Shown: one piece after another, positions 11,301 to 22,058 of the stretch | Position numbering within the stretch: the first letter of the stretch is position 1 | Layout of the letters: every line of letters starts with the position of its first letter | Source: Gamsiella multidivaricata | Lineage: Eukaryota > Mortierellomycota > Mortierellomycetes > Mortierellales > Mortierellaceae | DNA length: 64,000 nt | Direction of reading: 5' to 3' | NCBI RefSeq assembly: GCF_025024155.1 | Contig: NW_026251746.1 | Location: 186,001 to 250,000, forward strand | Notes under the pieces: model-generated | What the model was told of the DNA's origin: nothing | The model's input: the letters and a program-made list of their open reading frames with translations, nothing else | The model's database searches: none | Made by a program: the position numbers and the translations under genes

Positions 11301-13794
11301 GAAAGTCCTAAATGAATAAATAAAATACACGTCGGTTGCAGGTGAGCGAGAGTTTCTACAAGAATGACTTGAAACAAAGTGCAGTAAGGGTACAGTTGCA
11401 GAGATCATATTACCAAAAAACGCGAAAATGGCGTTTCCGAATAGAGACGCGGATGAGAATCCTCTGACCAGCGAAGAGCACATCACAGCAAACGTAAACC
11501 TATGGATGAATCAAACTGTCAGTCGAGGATTCAGGCAGTACATTGTCCTTCAGCCTTCATAAAAGAACAGTGAACGCAGAAAGACACGAGAGCTTACGTG
11601 ATAAACTGCATCAAGACATTCACGAGAAGCCACCATCCAAAATGCTGAACAGAATCCGTTCGAAGTCCCGTCATGTAATACACAATAGCCGAGAATACTA
11701 GTTTGATACGATATGAGGCAACGGTCAATCAGGAGCAGTGATTGAATCGTGCATCATTAATTTCAGAGCCGGTAATGAACATACCAACTGGGTAAAGGAT
11801 ATTGGGTGGAGCTGCGTAGAGACATGTGCTGATGAGATGGGGCAACGGTCCATACCAGCGGTCCATCCGCTCTCGATCATAGACCACAATCTCTTGGGAA
11901 AGACGATAGATCAGGATCATTAACATCAAGTATGCCTGGATAGCGCCCACAGAATAAACTAAACTGGAGCGTGAGCGGATTCCAGCCGGGGAGTCATCTA
12001 GCTGGTAAAAGATGGCTCCAACAGCGAGACCGATTACAATACACTCGCCAATACAGCCCCAGATCACTAGGCTGTCGCGTATCTGGTTGCGCCAGCCTCG
12101 CGAAGTGAGCACACGGATTTGACTCCACAGGCTTGGGCCTGCGCCCTTCGGGATGGCGACAGATAATGATACAAAGGATGAGGTGTGTCCTGGTAGCGTT
12201 GAGGGCTCACCACCGCTGCTTGCCAGCATGGAAGGGCCGGAGATGGGATTGGCATGAGCCGATCCTTTGTCCCGCTGGGCCCACGCCTGTACGAGTAGAT
12301 CCCGTCGGACGGCTGTACTCTTTTCAATGGCCTCACTGGCAAAGTCTACCATACTCAAATCAAGCAAGTAATCGAAGGGGTTGACACCGGTTGGACAGGC
12401 ACCAACACTAGTGGACTCAATCCAGGGCAAGACAGAACGGACAGGTCCGCTGTAAATGACATCACCCCTAGAAAGCAGGACCATCTGGCCATCGGCCTCT
12501 GATAACAGTTTGAAGATTTCGGACCGGGGCTGATGGATTGAGATGACGATGGTCTTTTGAGAGGACTGTGCCAGTTTGGTGAGCGATTTCATGACCTCAT
12601 ACGATGAGAAGGCATCAAGTCCTAGCATGTTGAAGCACATTGATATTCAAAGAGTATGAGCCTGGATTGTACTTCATAGCGAAGCCGACTTGGAATAGCT
12701 GCTAGAAAAGCAAAGAAAGAAAGAAAGAAAAACTTACCAGAGGTCACTTCATCGCAGAGGAGCATCTTTGGATCAGTCAGCAGCTGCACGCCAGCGGACA
12801 CTCGGCGACGCTCTCCTCCACTGATTCCACGGATGCCTCCGCTACCGCTCTCTCCTCCGCCTGCATCACCGACCCTCGTGTCGGCACACTCTTTCAACCC
12901 CAACTCTAGCAGAACGAGCTCGACGAGTTCGCGCTTCTTTTGGCTGGACATGCTTCTTGGGAGTCGCAGATGTGCGGCATAGTTGAGGGTCTCGCGGACA
13001 CTATAACGTGCAAGAGATGAGGTTTGTAGCTTTAATATACAATACAGACAGTCCTTTTCTTGTGCTTGTTTACACAGAATGAGCAGCACATGAATGTATG
13101 CTATGTGTGTGTGCGCGTGTGTGTGTGGAAACTTACGTTAAGAACGGCATCAAAAAATCGTTCTGTTGAAGATAACCAACGCTGCCATCGTTCCAAAACT
13201 TCTTGGCCTTGGTGCCGTTGCATTTTATGCTGCCGGACATAGTGACCTCGGGGCCATTCATACGTCCCGCAATAGTGTTCAGAAGCGTAGTCTTGCCAGA
13301 GCCAGACCCACCAAGGATAATGCACACTAATGATATGATATTGTTTGTTTGAGAGCATAAAGTCGTGGCGATGTGATATGAAATGCAAGGAGTGGATTGA
13401 ACGAGGAAATAGGGGTCTGTCAGGCGCAGTTCTGGGTTGACTTGATTAGATTACCGCTTGGAAAACGAAGTATAATACCTTGCCCTGGTTTGACGATAAG
13501 GTCAACATCGCGAAAGATATTAATGCCAACATTCCTCAGATCTCGGTCGGTCCTTGCGCCAGGACTACCAGACGCCGGCGCATCCTCATCGTCAAGGTTG
13601 GGGCTGGTACTTTGATCTTTGCTAGAACTTTTGTCAGGATTGGAGGTTAGGTGTAACTTGCGGGCGAGACGGGTGAGGAGGGAAGGCGGAGGGATGACAG
13701 AGAGCGAGAGGTTCCGCAGAGTCAGTTCAATTCCTGTGGTAGAGCTGACTGGGTCTGAGAATGGTGGTGAGGAAATGGCGGGTGTACTAGCCAT
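8305..13794 (-). CDS. Full-size ABCG-type ABC transporter (NBD-TMD-NBD-TMD)
   Basis: ATP-driven membrane exporter; the arrangement of two fused ABCG half-transporters resembles yeast YOL075C. Thirteen exons, 1382 aa: 13479-13794, 13137-13326, 12738-13000, 11785-12621, 11598-11697, 11414-11499, 11068-11307, 10498-10967, 9965-10379, 9649-9864, 9127-9542, 8750-9025, 8305-8628. NBD1 has Walker A GGSGSGKTT, signature ISGGERRRVS and a variant Walker B (LLCDEVTSGLD). NBD2 has GGSGAGKTS, CSGGQRRRVS and the canonical CLFLDEPTSGLD. Each NBD is followed by a six-helix-type membrane region. The intron 9026-9126 begins with GC rather than GT; this choice joins YPFE to RDIAYRE as in the family. The substrate cannot be read from sequence. 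Confidence 0.92.
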
Positions 13795-14597
13795 TGGAGA
13801 GGGAGGGAGCGGTGCTGAGGGTTAAGCTGGGAGCAGGAGGTGGTATTAAAAGTGGCCTCAGCGTTATACAGTGTTCAGTGACAGAGTCATATGCGTTCAA
13901 TCGTTCAATAAGGTGAGTGAGTGCGCTTGAAAACGGAGTGGAGAGTGAGCGACACCAGACACGGACAAGAGGGCTGGGAAACAGTGCAGAGCGATGGGCA
14001 ATGAAGAGGAATGGAATGAGGATGAAGGCGGATCGATGATGAGGGAGAACTAGGGTTAGTTTGGGCGTTGCTACTTGCCACTGTTAGACCATACCAGTTC
14101 CTCCGAGCGCGCTATTGTACCTGCACAACCCTAATTATTCCCCCCAATAAAGATCAATTCTAAAATAAAGTCGCTGTAGTCCAGGGAACCCGCCCCACGC
14201 CGCTGCCGAATGAGATTCGACCCTCGTCTCAAAATCAGAGCCGATCTCCACCTATACCTTCAGCCTTGCTTCGCTGGCGCAAAAAAGCGACTGATCGATC
14301 GAGAAATAAAAAAGAAGCTTGCTCGCTATCGCAAAATGTACGCGTACGTTTGCTCGATCACAGATTCAGTGCACTGTCCACATCGTAAATCCTATTGGCC
14401 CCTATATTGATGGCCCCGCATCTTCGTAGACTATGTTCCCACTCTGTGTGAGACAGAAGGAAAAGCTGATCGCGATCTGAATGATTGTGTTTCAAATAAG
14501 GTTGTTCATCCGCGCTGAAGTCACTTGCGGGGTATTGAAACCCTTTTGCGTGAGAGTCCGCAGACGACCGCACGGCTCACCCCCACACAATCCAGTA
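13795..14597. other. Divergent promoter region (ABC transporter / SFSWAP)
   Basis: About 800 bp separate the divergent start codons of the transporter and the splicing regulator, so it must hold both promoters. Nothing coding is seen. Confidence 0.6.
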
Positions 14598-16723
14598 ATG
14601 TGGAACGACCCTGATCTGGACACCCATCGCGATCAACAGGCTCCATCACAGTACAGGTCCCGCGAGAGACGGAATCAGGACCGGAAGAAGGAAGACCTGA
14701 CCGCCTTTGGCTACGAATCCTTTCTCTTTCATGCCGACGGCGTTGCAGAGGCGATCGAGCAGGGACAGCTCCTGATCACTTGGCAGGGCCAGGATCCTGC
14801 GGACGAAAATGTACTCTGGCTTGATAGGTAATGAACACAGGGTTAATTGGTCTCAAGGCCCTAGAACTGTGGCCCAATCGATCTTGACAGCCACAGATGT
14901 AGTCGAACACCCATCACTATTGAACTGGACCTGCCGATAAGACATCAACGTGGAGACCGCTTACTGGGCTACCTTTTCTGCGTAGAATTCAAAGTCTGAG
15001 GTACTAATTAGGTCTACTGCATAGTGGCAGACCACAGTGTGGTCTCCAATGGAGGACTGCACAGGTTTGCCTAGCAGTCGGAAGCATCGAAGCCATGTCT
15101 CCGTCTTTTTACGACAGAATACTTATATACCACCATCTTTCTGCTTGACATACATCTGCGATCGTTAGATATGATGTCAGGAACCTGCTGGATGATGAGC
15201 GGTCCTTCTCAGGTTCCAGAGAGATTCGAGACGACAACTTTTTGCAGGAGACATCCGATCTCGACGAGAACCGATATGAGGACTTGGACTCGGATGAAGA
15301 GCTCCTGTTTGACATGGATGAGGACGAGCGAGAGGAACATTTAGGTACGAAACCGATAACGTCTTTATCCGTATACCCCTTTTCTGGAATAATATCTAAC
15401 GAGAATGGATCGCAATGTCGGTCCTATACTTTTTTTTTTTAGCGCGAAAGAAGGAGGAGAACGAGCAATCGCAGTTCAAAGGAGTTGGATATGATTATGA
15501 TAAGGACAGCAGCAAGCAGACTGTGGAGTCGATCTTTCAGCTTCACTTCGATGTCCCAGAAGGAATGACAGTGGTATGTTAAGAACTCATCGCTTCAAAC
15601 GACTTTATTGTTTGCGAAAGTGCAGCCATCGCTATTGCACAGAAAGACGTATAACCTATCGCCACCCTCAGCCCGATAGTGAAAAGACACTTGCCTTGAT
15701 CGAGAGAACTGCAAAGTTTGTCAACAATAGTTCCGAACCTACAATGGAGATCATTCTGCAAGCAAAGCAGGCGACCAATCCGAACTTTGCTTTTATGAGT
15801 CGCAGACATCATCTCTTCCAGTTCTACAAGCATGTGCGATGGCTGATGCAAACGGGGCTGTATGAATCCGCAGAGGAAGTGGAGCTGAGAGAGGCTGAGG
15901 AGGCGAAGGCGGAGCAGGAAGAGGAAGCACGTCGCGCTGCCGAAGCAGCGAAGGCTCGCGAGGCGTACGTTGCTCTCTGGACGCACAATGAACGATATGC
16001 ACGCCATGAATGTTTCTTAATAACTTCCTTTACTTCTCTTTTTCGTTTAACATTCATCCGCACAGTGCCCTTCATGTTGATATTGAAAAAATCCTGGAAA
16101 AGACCATTGAGTTCTTGAGCGGTATGGATTCTGTGGTATTTGAGGAAAAACTCTTGTCGTTGGACGATCCAAGATTTGAATTCATGAAGCCAAACCACGC
16201 CTGGCACGAGCACTACATCAGCAAGCGACGTGAGGCGACGGAGGTACAGGCTCGATATAAGATGACTAGTGAGTTGAATCCCAGTGTGCAGTTTCGGGCA
16301 CAGTTGGAGATGCAGGATCAGATAATGCAAGGACAAGATGATACCAACACAGAGGTGAAGCAAGGATCGCCCCCATCGCCAGTCCTTGAAGTGTCGTCAC
16401 GAGAGGCGAGAGCCGCAGAGATGCGACGACTGGACCGTTTGCAACGCGTGAGAGAGCTCTTAAGGCAAAGACGTAAGGAGAGTATAGTAGAGAGTGCAAG
16501 TGAACCTAATTCATCAATGCCTAAGGCCGAGCTAAGGGATTATGCTGAGGATAAGCCATCCAGATCAAGATCAAGATCAAGGTCAAGTTCAAGCTCAAGT
16601 TCAAGCTCAAGTTCAAGTTCAAGCTCAAGCTCAAGGTCGAGATCAAGGCCAGAGTCTAGATCGAGGTCGAGGACGGCATCTCCCAGCTCCTGTGCGCGAA
16701 AGCGTGTCCGTACATGTATATGA
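14598..16723 (+). CDS. SFSWAP: SFSWAP-like (suppressor-of-white-apricot) splicing regulator
   Basis: Nuclear regulator of alternative splicing. Exons 14598-14827, 15169-15344, 15443-15573, 15672-15964, 16066-16723 give 495 aa in one frame. The N-terminus carries the DRY/EERY-type domain (FGYESFLFHADG, WLDRYDVRNLL, ENRYEDLDSDEE). SURP module 1 spans about residues 180-240 (ALIERTAKFV, AFMSRRHHLFQFYKHV) and SURP module 2 about 278-335 (KTIEFLSGMD, RFEFMKPNHAWHEHYI). A charged Glu/Ala-rich helix links them, and the C-terminus is a short RS tail of alternating Arg-Ser and a Ser run. It is smaller than the animal protein (about 950 aa) because the linker and RS parts are short. Intron 1 (341 bp) is far longer than the other three (about 100 bp) and begins with an in-frame stop. 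Confidence 0.9.
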
Positions 16724-17382
16724 TACTGCATAAGATTGCAGCTGTCCAACAGTATTAAAGAAATTCGAGAACATCCTTTTATTTGCTAAATGCTGAGGAA
16801 GCTACCTGAGCAGAGTGTGACACTAAGGCCCATTACGCCAGTTAGCCATCGCATGCACTGGCATCAGCATTCGCACGCACTGACGCCGCATTAACTAGTG
16901 CTCAACGCATGGTTGACTTCCCACGGAAGGACTTGCCAATCTCGATTGCAATCTCCTCCTGGCTGGGCGCGCCTTCATCGCACAGGGCTCATCAGCAAAC
17001 AAGGCGAGTGAATTTTAGAAAAGAGAGAGCCTCAGAGATTGTTCTTTTGGATTTCGTGCTCGCGCCCCGCCTGTCCTACATTCAGGTTTAGCCTATACAT
17101 GGGATTTCTTTTCTTCGCCCTCACCCTCCATCTCTTATCATTGGTATTTTTACCTCTCCGGTGCACACACGTATGTAATTTTTCGCGTGTCTTGGTCCAT
17201 GAAATTGAGGAGAAGCAACCATGAAGCGGGATTCGAGCTCTACTTGTCCAAGGTACTACGACGAAAGGGGTGCAAAACTTTTTTTTCCTACTATTAGGAG
17301 ACAGAGCAACGATAAACTGTAGATATTGAAAATTGGGACTATTAACCGGAATGACTATAAATCCGCCCCTCGTGGAGTCGTC
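16724..17382. other. Intergenic region downstream of SFSWAP
   Basis: Contains the SFSWAP 3' end. Short ORFs here have no recognisable similarity and no splice-consistent extension; I see no gene. Confidence 0.5.
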
Positions 17383-18545
17383 CTACGCCAACGTTCGCTG
17401 ATTAGTCTTCAATTGCACCTTTACAGCACCGTTGGACGCGTGTGAGCCGATAACGGATGTTTGACGTGAGACAATCGACAATCGAAGATCGGGTGAACGT
17501 TGCAGGGCGAGGTCATTGTCTAAAATGAGCGATTAATGATACAACAGCAGTGGACGGTTAATAACACAGCAATTATGCTTACCCTGCGCCTTCTCGGCAA
17601 CATTGCTGATGAAGTTGGCCTCTAGTCTCTGCGTGATCTGCTGATCCCCTTCTCCAGCATCCTCTGGGTGCCCGTCCGCTTCTTCCTCGCTGTCACACTC
17701 ATCCAAGTCATGTTCTTATCTTCCAACTGAGTTTCGGTCGTATAGCCGGACATATGGAGGCTATCCTGAGTATCACCAGTAGTAGCCGTGGGTAGTGCTC
17801 GGCCCACAACGTTCAAGGCATCATTGATCTACCACTCAAATGGATCCATATCCGCAGGCCGATTAATTACTTTCCAAGTAACTCTTTGCTCCTGCTCCTG
17901 CTCCTGATCCTGATCTTGATCCTGCTCCATGTCCTGCTGAAAACGCGACGCGGCTGCCCCTTCTGGATCCCCTACGCGTGCCGGCAGTGCCTGCCCACGC
18001 ACTCCATCCATTCTGCTGTAGCCAGCCTCTGCAGAAATGTGTTTTTTCACTGTTCGTCTATAGACGACTGAAGTGAAATATTCGAGCATCCGAGCTGCAT
18101 CAACGCTGCAGTCTCCGTTGTATCTTTCATCGCACAGTGTCTAATGAGAAAAGCGGCATTCGTCTATATGAGTTTGCATACTTGCCTGCTTGTGCGCCAT
18201 ACCCAGTACGTACATGAAGAGAAGAAGAGAAAAATTACGGGCAAACGCGTACTTTCCACATTCTAAGGTGAACCCTATGTAGCCGTGCGGTGGACGACAT
18301 TGGATCCATCTCCAAAATCGATCTTAGGACCTCGTTCGCAGCGTTCTTTTCGCACCTGAGCTTGCTCCTGATCGGTCATGGAAGATGGTCGGTGGGGATC
18401 TGCTCTTGCGAAATGGGAGTCGCTGAAGCCATGGCTGATCGTCTGACTCTCTGAGTTGGGCTAGGCCCTCTCTTTGCCGTAGTGCTCCCACGCGGAAGAC
18501 GATCATCTCTCCATTTGAAAATTGTTGATCTTGCTGTGTTGACAT
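17383..18545 (-). pseudogene. Decayed multi-exon gene, possibly Ndc10/GCR1-Crypton-like
   Basis: A coding-like minus-strand frame can be followed through KWRDDRLPRGSTTAKRGPSP, then a TGA, CEKNAANEVLRSILEMDP, HRVHLRMWK, an intron with consensus ends (about 18163-18252), TLCDERYNGDCSVDAARM, EYFTSVVYRRTVKKH, a Gln/Asp-Glu run, MDPFEW, then a TAG, INDALNVVGRALP, an apparent frameshift, and QQITQRLEANFISNVAEKAQ. Both nonsense codons would be sense (CGA, CAG) with one C. The WK..CDE.Y.G...V segment reminds me of the N-terminal part of fungal Ndc10/GCR1-like or Crypton recombinase proteins; that is from memory and unverified. An intact gene with unusual introns is a less likely alternative. Coordinates are approximate. 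Confidence 0.42.
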
Positions 18546-19749
18546 CTTGGACTGATGCGAGGATACTTAGAGCTCTTATATATATTTGTTTCTACATGCT
18601 CTCTGTGCATCTTACGTGAGGTAAAGTGGTATATAATGCGAGTGGGCGAAACACATGCATGATCCTGGGTTTTCTATGCCCATGGATAAACTCACAGTCG
18701 CATAGAGCACGAAAGACTTAGGGATAGGGATCCTGAGTCCTGCATGTTGGCCACGGCGACTCGCACTGAAGTCCATGATTTTACGCCAACCCATGCGAAT
18801 TGTACACGGGGATCAATAGAGAAAAAACGCTGGGGAGGAAAAGTGTTTGTTTATCCATGGTTAATGGTATGCGAACGCTGGAAATCCCATGGATATTCGG
18901 TGCTCCACTGCCGTATCTCGAACCCATCTATATATCATCAACAAAGGACGAGGCCATGGCTATCTCGATAGGATGTATTAGGTACATGCAAGGTGAAAAG
19001 GCGAGCAAACAAATAACCACCGCGAAAACCTTTTCAGATAGACAGTACTTGTAATCACAAATGCACCTCAATCCAACCATGCAGTGACAAAAAAACACTT
19101 GCGGGAGGAAGACATGCATGCGGCACACGCCGCTGCAAAAGATACGAACGATATTTGTGATCAACATTATAATACTTATTGCTGCTGCTTTTGCTCTATT
19201 GAGGCGCCTTTTTGCCGAAAGTCCTTATCCTGGGTATTGAAATATGTACCAGTATGAACATTGGTGTTAATGGCGACGCGAATGTAGATGCCAATATCCA
19301 ATGCTGTGCGCGCTGATGCCAGCTGTTTTTCCTCCCACCCCCTGCTCCCAACTCACTTGCTCTCCCCAGCTTACGCCACTTGTTCTCTGTGGGCTTTTTG
19401 GCTTTTGGCTCGAGGGTTGCACGAGCTGTCTCCAGGTTAATAAGAAAATGGTATTTTTTTCAGTCCATTGTTTGTCGCACCAAGAATCCATCTCTATCGG
19501 CCCTCTCTCTCCCTCACTCCTTTCAGCACTACTGTGCTCCCTCCGTTCAATTGAAGCCGCACAAACACAACAACAACGGGGCCAATTAGCAGTCTGCTTT
19601 AAGAGAAAGGAAGGGCAACAGGCACATCGTACGGGGGATGTGGGATGGGAGCGGTGTGGATAAGGATCATTGATGGAAATGAACGACATTCAGTGTTTTT
19701 ATTTTTTGTCAGCGGCAATCGTCCCAACGATCAACATGCAATAACAACA

Positions 19750-19799
19750 ATAATAATAATAATAATAATAATAACAGTAATAATAATAATAATAATAAC
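19750..19799. repeat. AAT trinucleotide microsatellite
   Basis: Two blocks of taa/aat repeats interrupted by cag. Confidence 0.95.
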
Positions 19800-20053
19800 G
19801 GCAGATAGAGAACCATTCCTCCTCCTCCCCCACCCCCACCCCCCTTTGCTTGCTGGCCAATGCCACGAGCGAGAGCGGAAATGGCCCAACCATCCATCGT
19901 GTGCCCACCCGCTTTCAGAGTCCGTCTCGCGTTACCCTCGTTTTCTTTTCCTTTCTTTCCTTTCCATCGGCATTCTTTTATCTATCCCTCCCCTTCCTCC
20001 CTCTCCTCCCATCCCATCCTATCTTCCTATAGCATCTCACTTCATTTCATTCC

Positions 20054-20110
20054 ATATCATATCATATCATATCATATCATATCCTACCATATCCCATCAT
20101 ATCCTATCAT
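20054..20110. repeat. ATATC pentanucleotide microsatellite
   Basis: Six perfect atatc units followed by degenerate ones, about 100-150 bp upstream of the orphan gene start codon. Confidence 0.93.
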
Positions 20111-20204
20111 CTTCCTAGCCCTCCTTCCTCCTCCTCCTGCTCCTCCTCCTCCTCCTGCTCGCCAGCCTCCCCACTCAAGTTTCCGCCTTATTATCTCCAG
20201 CACA

Positions 20205-21563
20205 ATGGTGACAGCCACTTCGTCTGACGGCGCCTCCAATGGCCAAGCAATCATGAAGGTCAAGGCGCCGTCCCCGAAAGCCGGATTCAGGAACCAGTCC
20301 TCACTTGTTCGATCCCAACCCATCGTGCTCGACCTTGACGCCTTCCCTGCCCCCACCTCGCCTCTCCCAATCCCTTCCCTTCCTTCCAGCCCCATCAGCG
20401 CCATATCCCGCGCCTCCTCTCGCACACCCCCAGCCAAGCCTTCAAGTCCGATGGGAACCATATCCGGATCTTTACGGCCGCCGCCAAGGCCGCGCTCCAT
20501 CGTGTCACACCTGGCGCTCAGCAAACCGCCGTCGGAGAGTCTCCCACCCGTGCCTGTGATTCTCCACTCTAACGACAATCTATACGCCTCTAGCACACCT
20601 ACGAGCCCGACAACCCCAACAACCCCGTCATTTTACTCATCATTCTCTCTGCGGAACGACAGCTCACTATCAACGTCGCTGCCTTTTAATAACACCATCC
20701 GCTCGTCGAGTGTTGGTCGCGTCAATGACTCCTGTATGAACAAACCTCCTCGAAAGTACTCTAGCCCCAGTGGAAATCCAGCGCAGAAGGATCTGCACCG
20801 AGGTAGAGCTGCACCAATTTCCCCTGGATCACCACAGGCACGGAGCTGCCCAACAGACACTAAAGACGAGCCCATCAACAGGAACATGGCGCCAAGGACA
20901 GAATCCAACGAAGGGGAGCGAAGGGCCGTTACGGTCAAGGATCTCCCAGCGAGACCAGTAGGTCTGGTGGCGACACGGTACTACGGAATTGAGTCCAGCA
21001 TGCGCTGGCGCGAAGGCGTGGACCCAATCCAGAAGAGATTTGCGTCGTCGAGCGGCTCCTGGCGTTGTCAAGATCGGTTCGCTGTTTTTTTCAGACCTGG
21101 GGACCAAATTGGCCCCGATCAAGTCGTGACAAAGACCTTTTGGAGCGAAGCCTGGCCATATCCGATCGAAACCATTCTCTATGGTACCATTAACCCTTTC
21201 TCGTCCAGTGACAATGCTACACAAGGCCTAAACAGTTATCGCTCGGACCACGAGGGCGACCAGGTTATGTCCAGACTAAGGACAGGTCTTCGTCTGACAT
21301 CTGAAACTCAGCTGAAGAGTGCCGCCTCGTTTCCCCCGGCCGCCGGAAGCAAAGACCCGCGCTACATCACGTCGGAAGGCGTTCAAAAGATTGCCAAGGT
21401 TATGATCCCAATGCCCGATGTTGCGATTGACCAGATGGAGCTCGTCAAGGCACCCATCAAGGTTGAACTCCGTATCTTCATTCTCGAGGCGCCTCTACGG
21501 ATCCATGCCTCTGCGTTCCTTTTGGGAAGAACCGTGGCAGGGGTCACGGAGCTCTACGCGTAG
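20205..21563 (+). CDS. Intronless Ser/Pro-rich protein of unknown function
   Basis: Single open frame of 452 aa; I do not recognise the family. Residues 1 to about 240 are low-complexity (Ser, Pro, Thr; blocks such as PTSPTTPTTP) and likely disordered. From about residue 245 the sequence becomes more ordered and aromatic: ARPVGLVATRYYGIESSMRW, SGSWRCQDRFAVFFRPGDQ, KTFWSEAWPYPIETILYG. The C-terminal part MPDVAIDQMELVKAPIKVEL is followed by a short hydrophobic segment (FILEAPLRIHASAFLLG). The chosen ATG follows an in-frame CT-rich leader that also stays open upstream, so an earlier start is possible but would add only repeat-like residues. No signal peptide. It is the only gene here over 1 kb without an intron. 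Confidence 0.75.
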   Translation: MVTATSSDGASNGQAIMKVKAPSPKAGFRNQSSLVRSQPIVLDLDAFPAPTSPLPIPSLPSSPISAISRASSRTPPAKPSSPMGTISGSLRPPPRPRSIVSHLALSKPPSESLPPVPVILHSNDNLYASSTPTSPTTPTTPSFYSSFSLRNDSSLSTSLPFNNTIRSSSVGRVNDSCMNKPPRKYSSPSGNPAQKDLHRGRAAPISPGSPQARSCPTDTKDEPINRNMAPRTESNEGERRAVTVKDLPARPVGLVATRYYGIESSMRWREGVDPIQKRFASSSGSWRCQDRFAVFFRPGDQIGPDQVVTKTFWSEAWPYPIETILYGTINPFSSSDNATQGLNSYRSDHEGDQVMSRLRTGLRLTSETQLKSAASFPPAAGSKDPRYITSEGVQKIAKVMIPMPDVAIDQMELVKAPIKVELRIFILEAPLRIHASAFLLGRTVAGVTELYA

Positions 21564-22058
21564 CCGCGTCGAGAGATTATAAACGCCCTCCCGGGCTTCT
21601 GCATCGCTTCATAGCCAAAGAACATCATCCTATTTCAGCCTTATGCGTGTGAAAGGGCCACAAACACTCTTGTATATGTCTTGTTTATATCCATTTGCTT
21701 CATAAGTTTTCTTCGTTCTCCATCCAGATACTTCGATAGGAAATTGTTCATACAAATACCTTTTTTTTTTCCATTCTACAATGATAACAATGATTAAAAA
21801 TGATCGACTAAAGTATACCGATATGCGTGTTGTACTTGGGACCGCGTTTGAAACAAAAATAGGTTCACTCGACAAAGCATGGTCTGTGGCACTTCGTTCC
21901 CACGATGCACTCAGCTGGTTTCATAAAGCCACTGACTGAGAAAAAGGACGCCCCTATTCATTGAGCCCCCCACGACGTTCTCTCTTCCTTTCTTCCGCAC
22001 CCCATCCCTCTTTCTTTCTCTCCTCCTCTCTCCCCGTCTCAAAGTTCCTCGAGAAAGC
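21564..22058. other. Intergenic region (orphan gene / aminopeptidase)
   Basis: 3' flank of the orphan and CT-rich leader of the aminopeptidase. Nothing else is seen. Confidence 0.6.

Larger units (their letters stand above)
18546..20204. other. Gene-poor region with microsatellites
   Basis: No coding signal. A TATATATAAG sequence lies about 35 bp upstream of the decayed gene. The right part holds AAT and ATATC microsatellites and CT-rich sequence leading to the start of the orphan gene. Confidence 0.55.

Noticed and set aside
15590..15671. Upstream acceptors in SFSWAP exon 4 (frame SHRYCTERRITYRHPQ)
   Set aside because: They cause stops or a frame clash; acceptor 15672 gives V-PDSEKTLALIERTAKFV, matching the SURP start.
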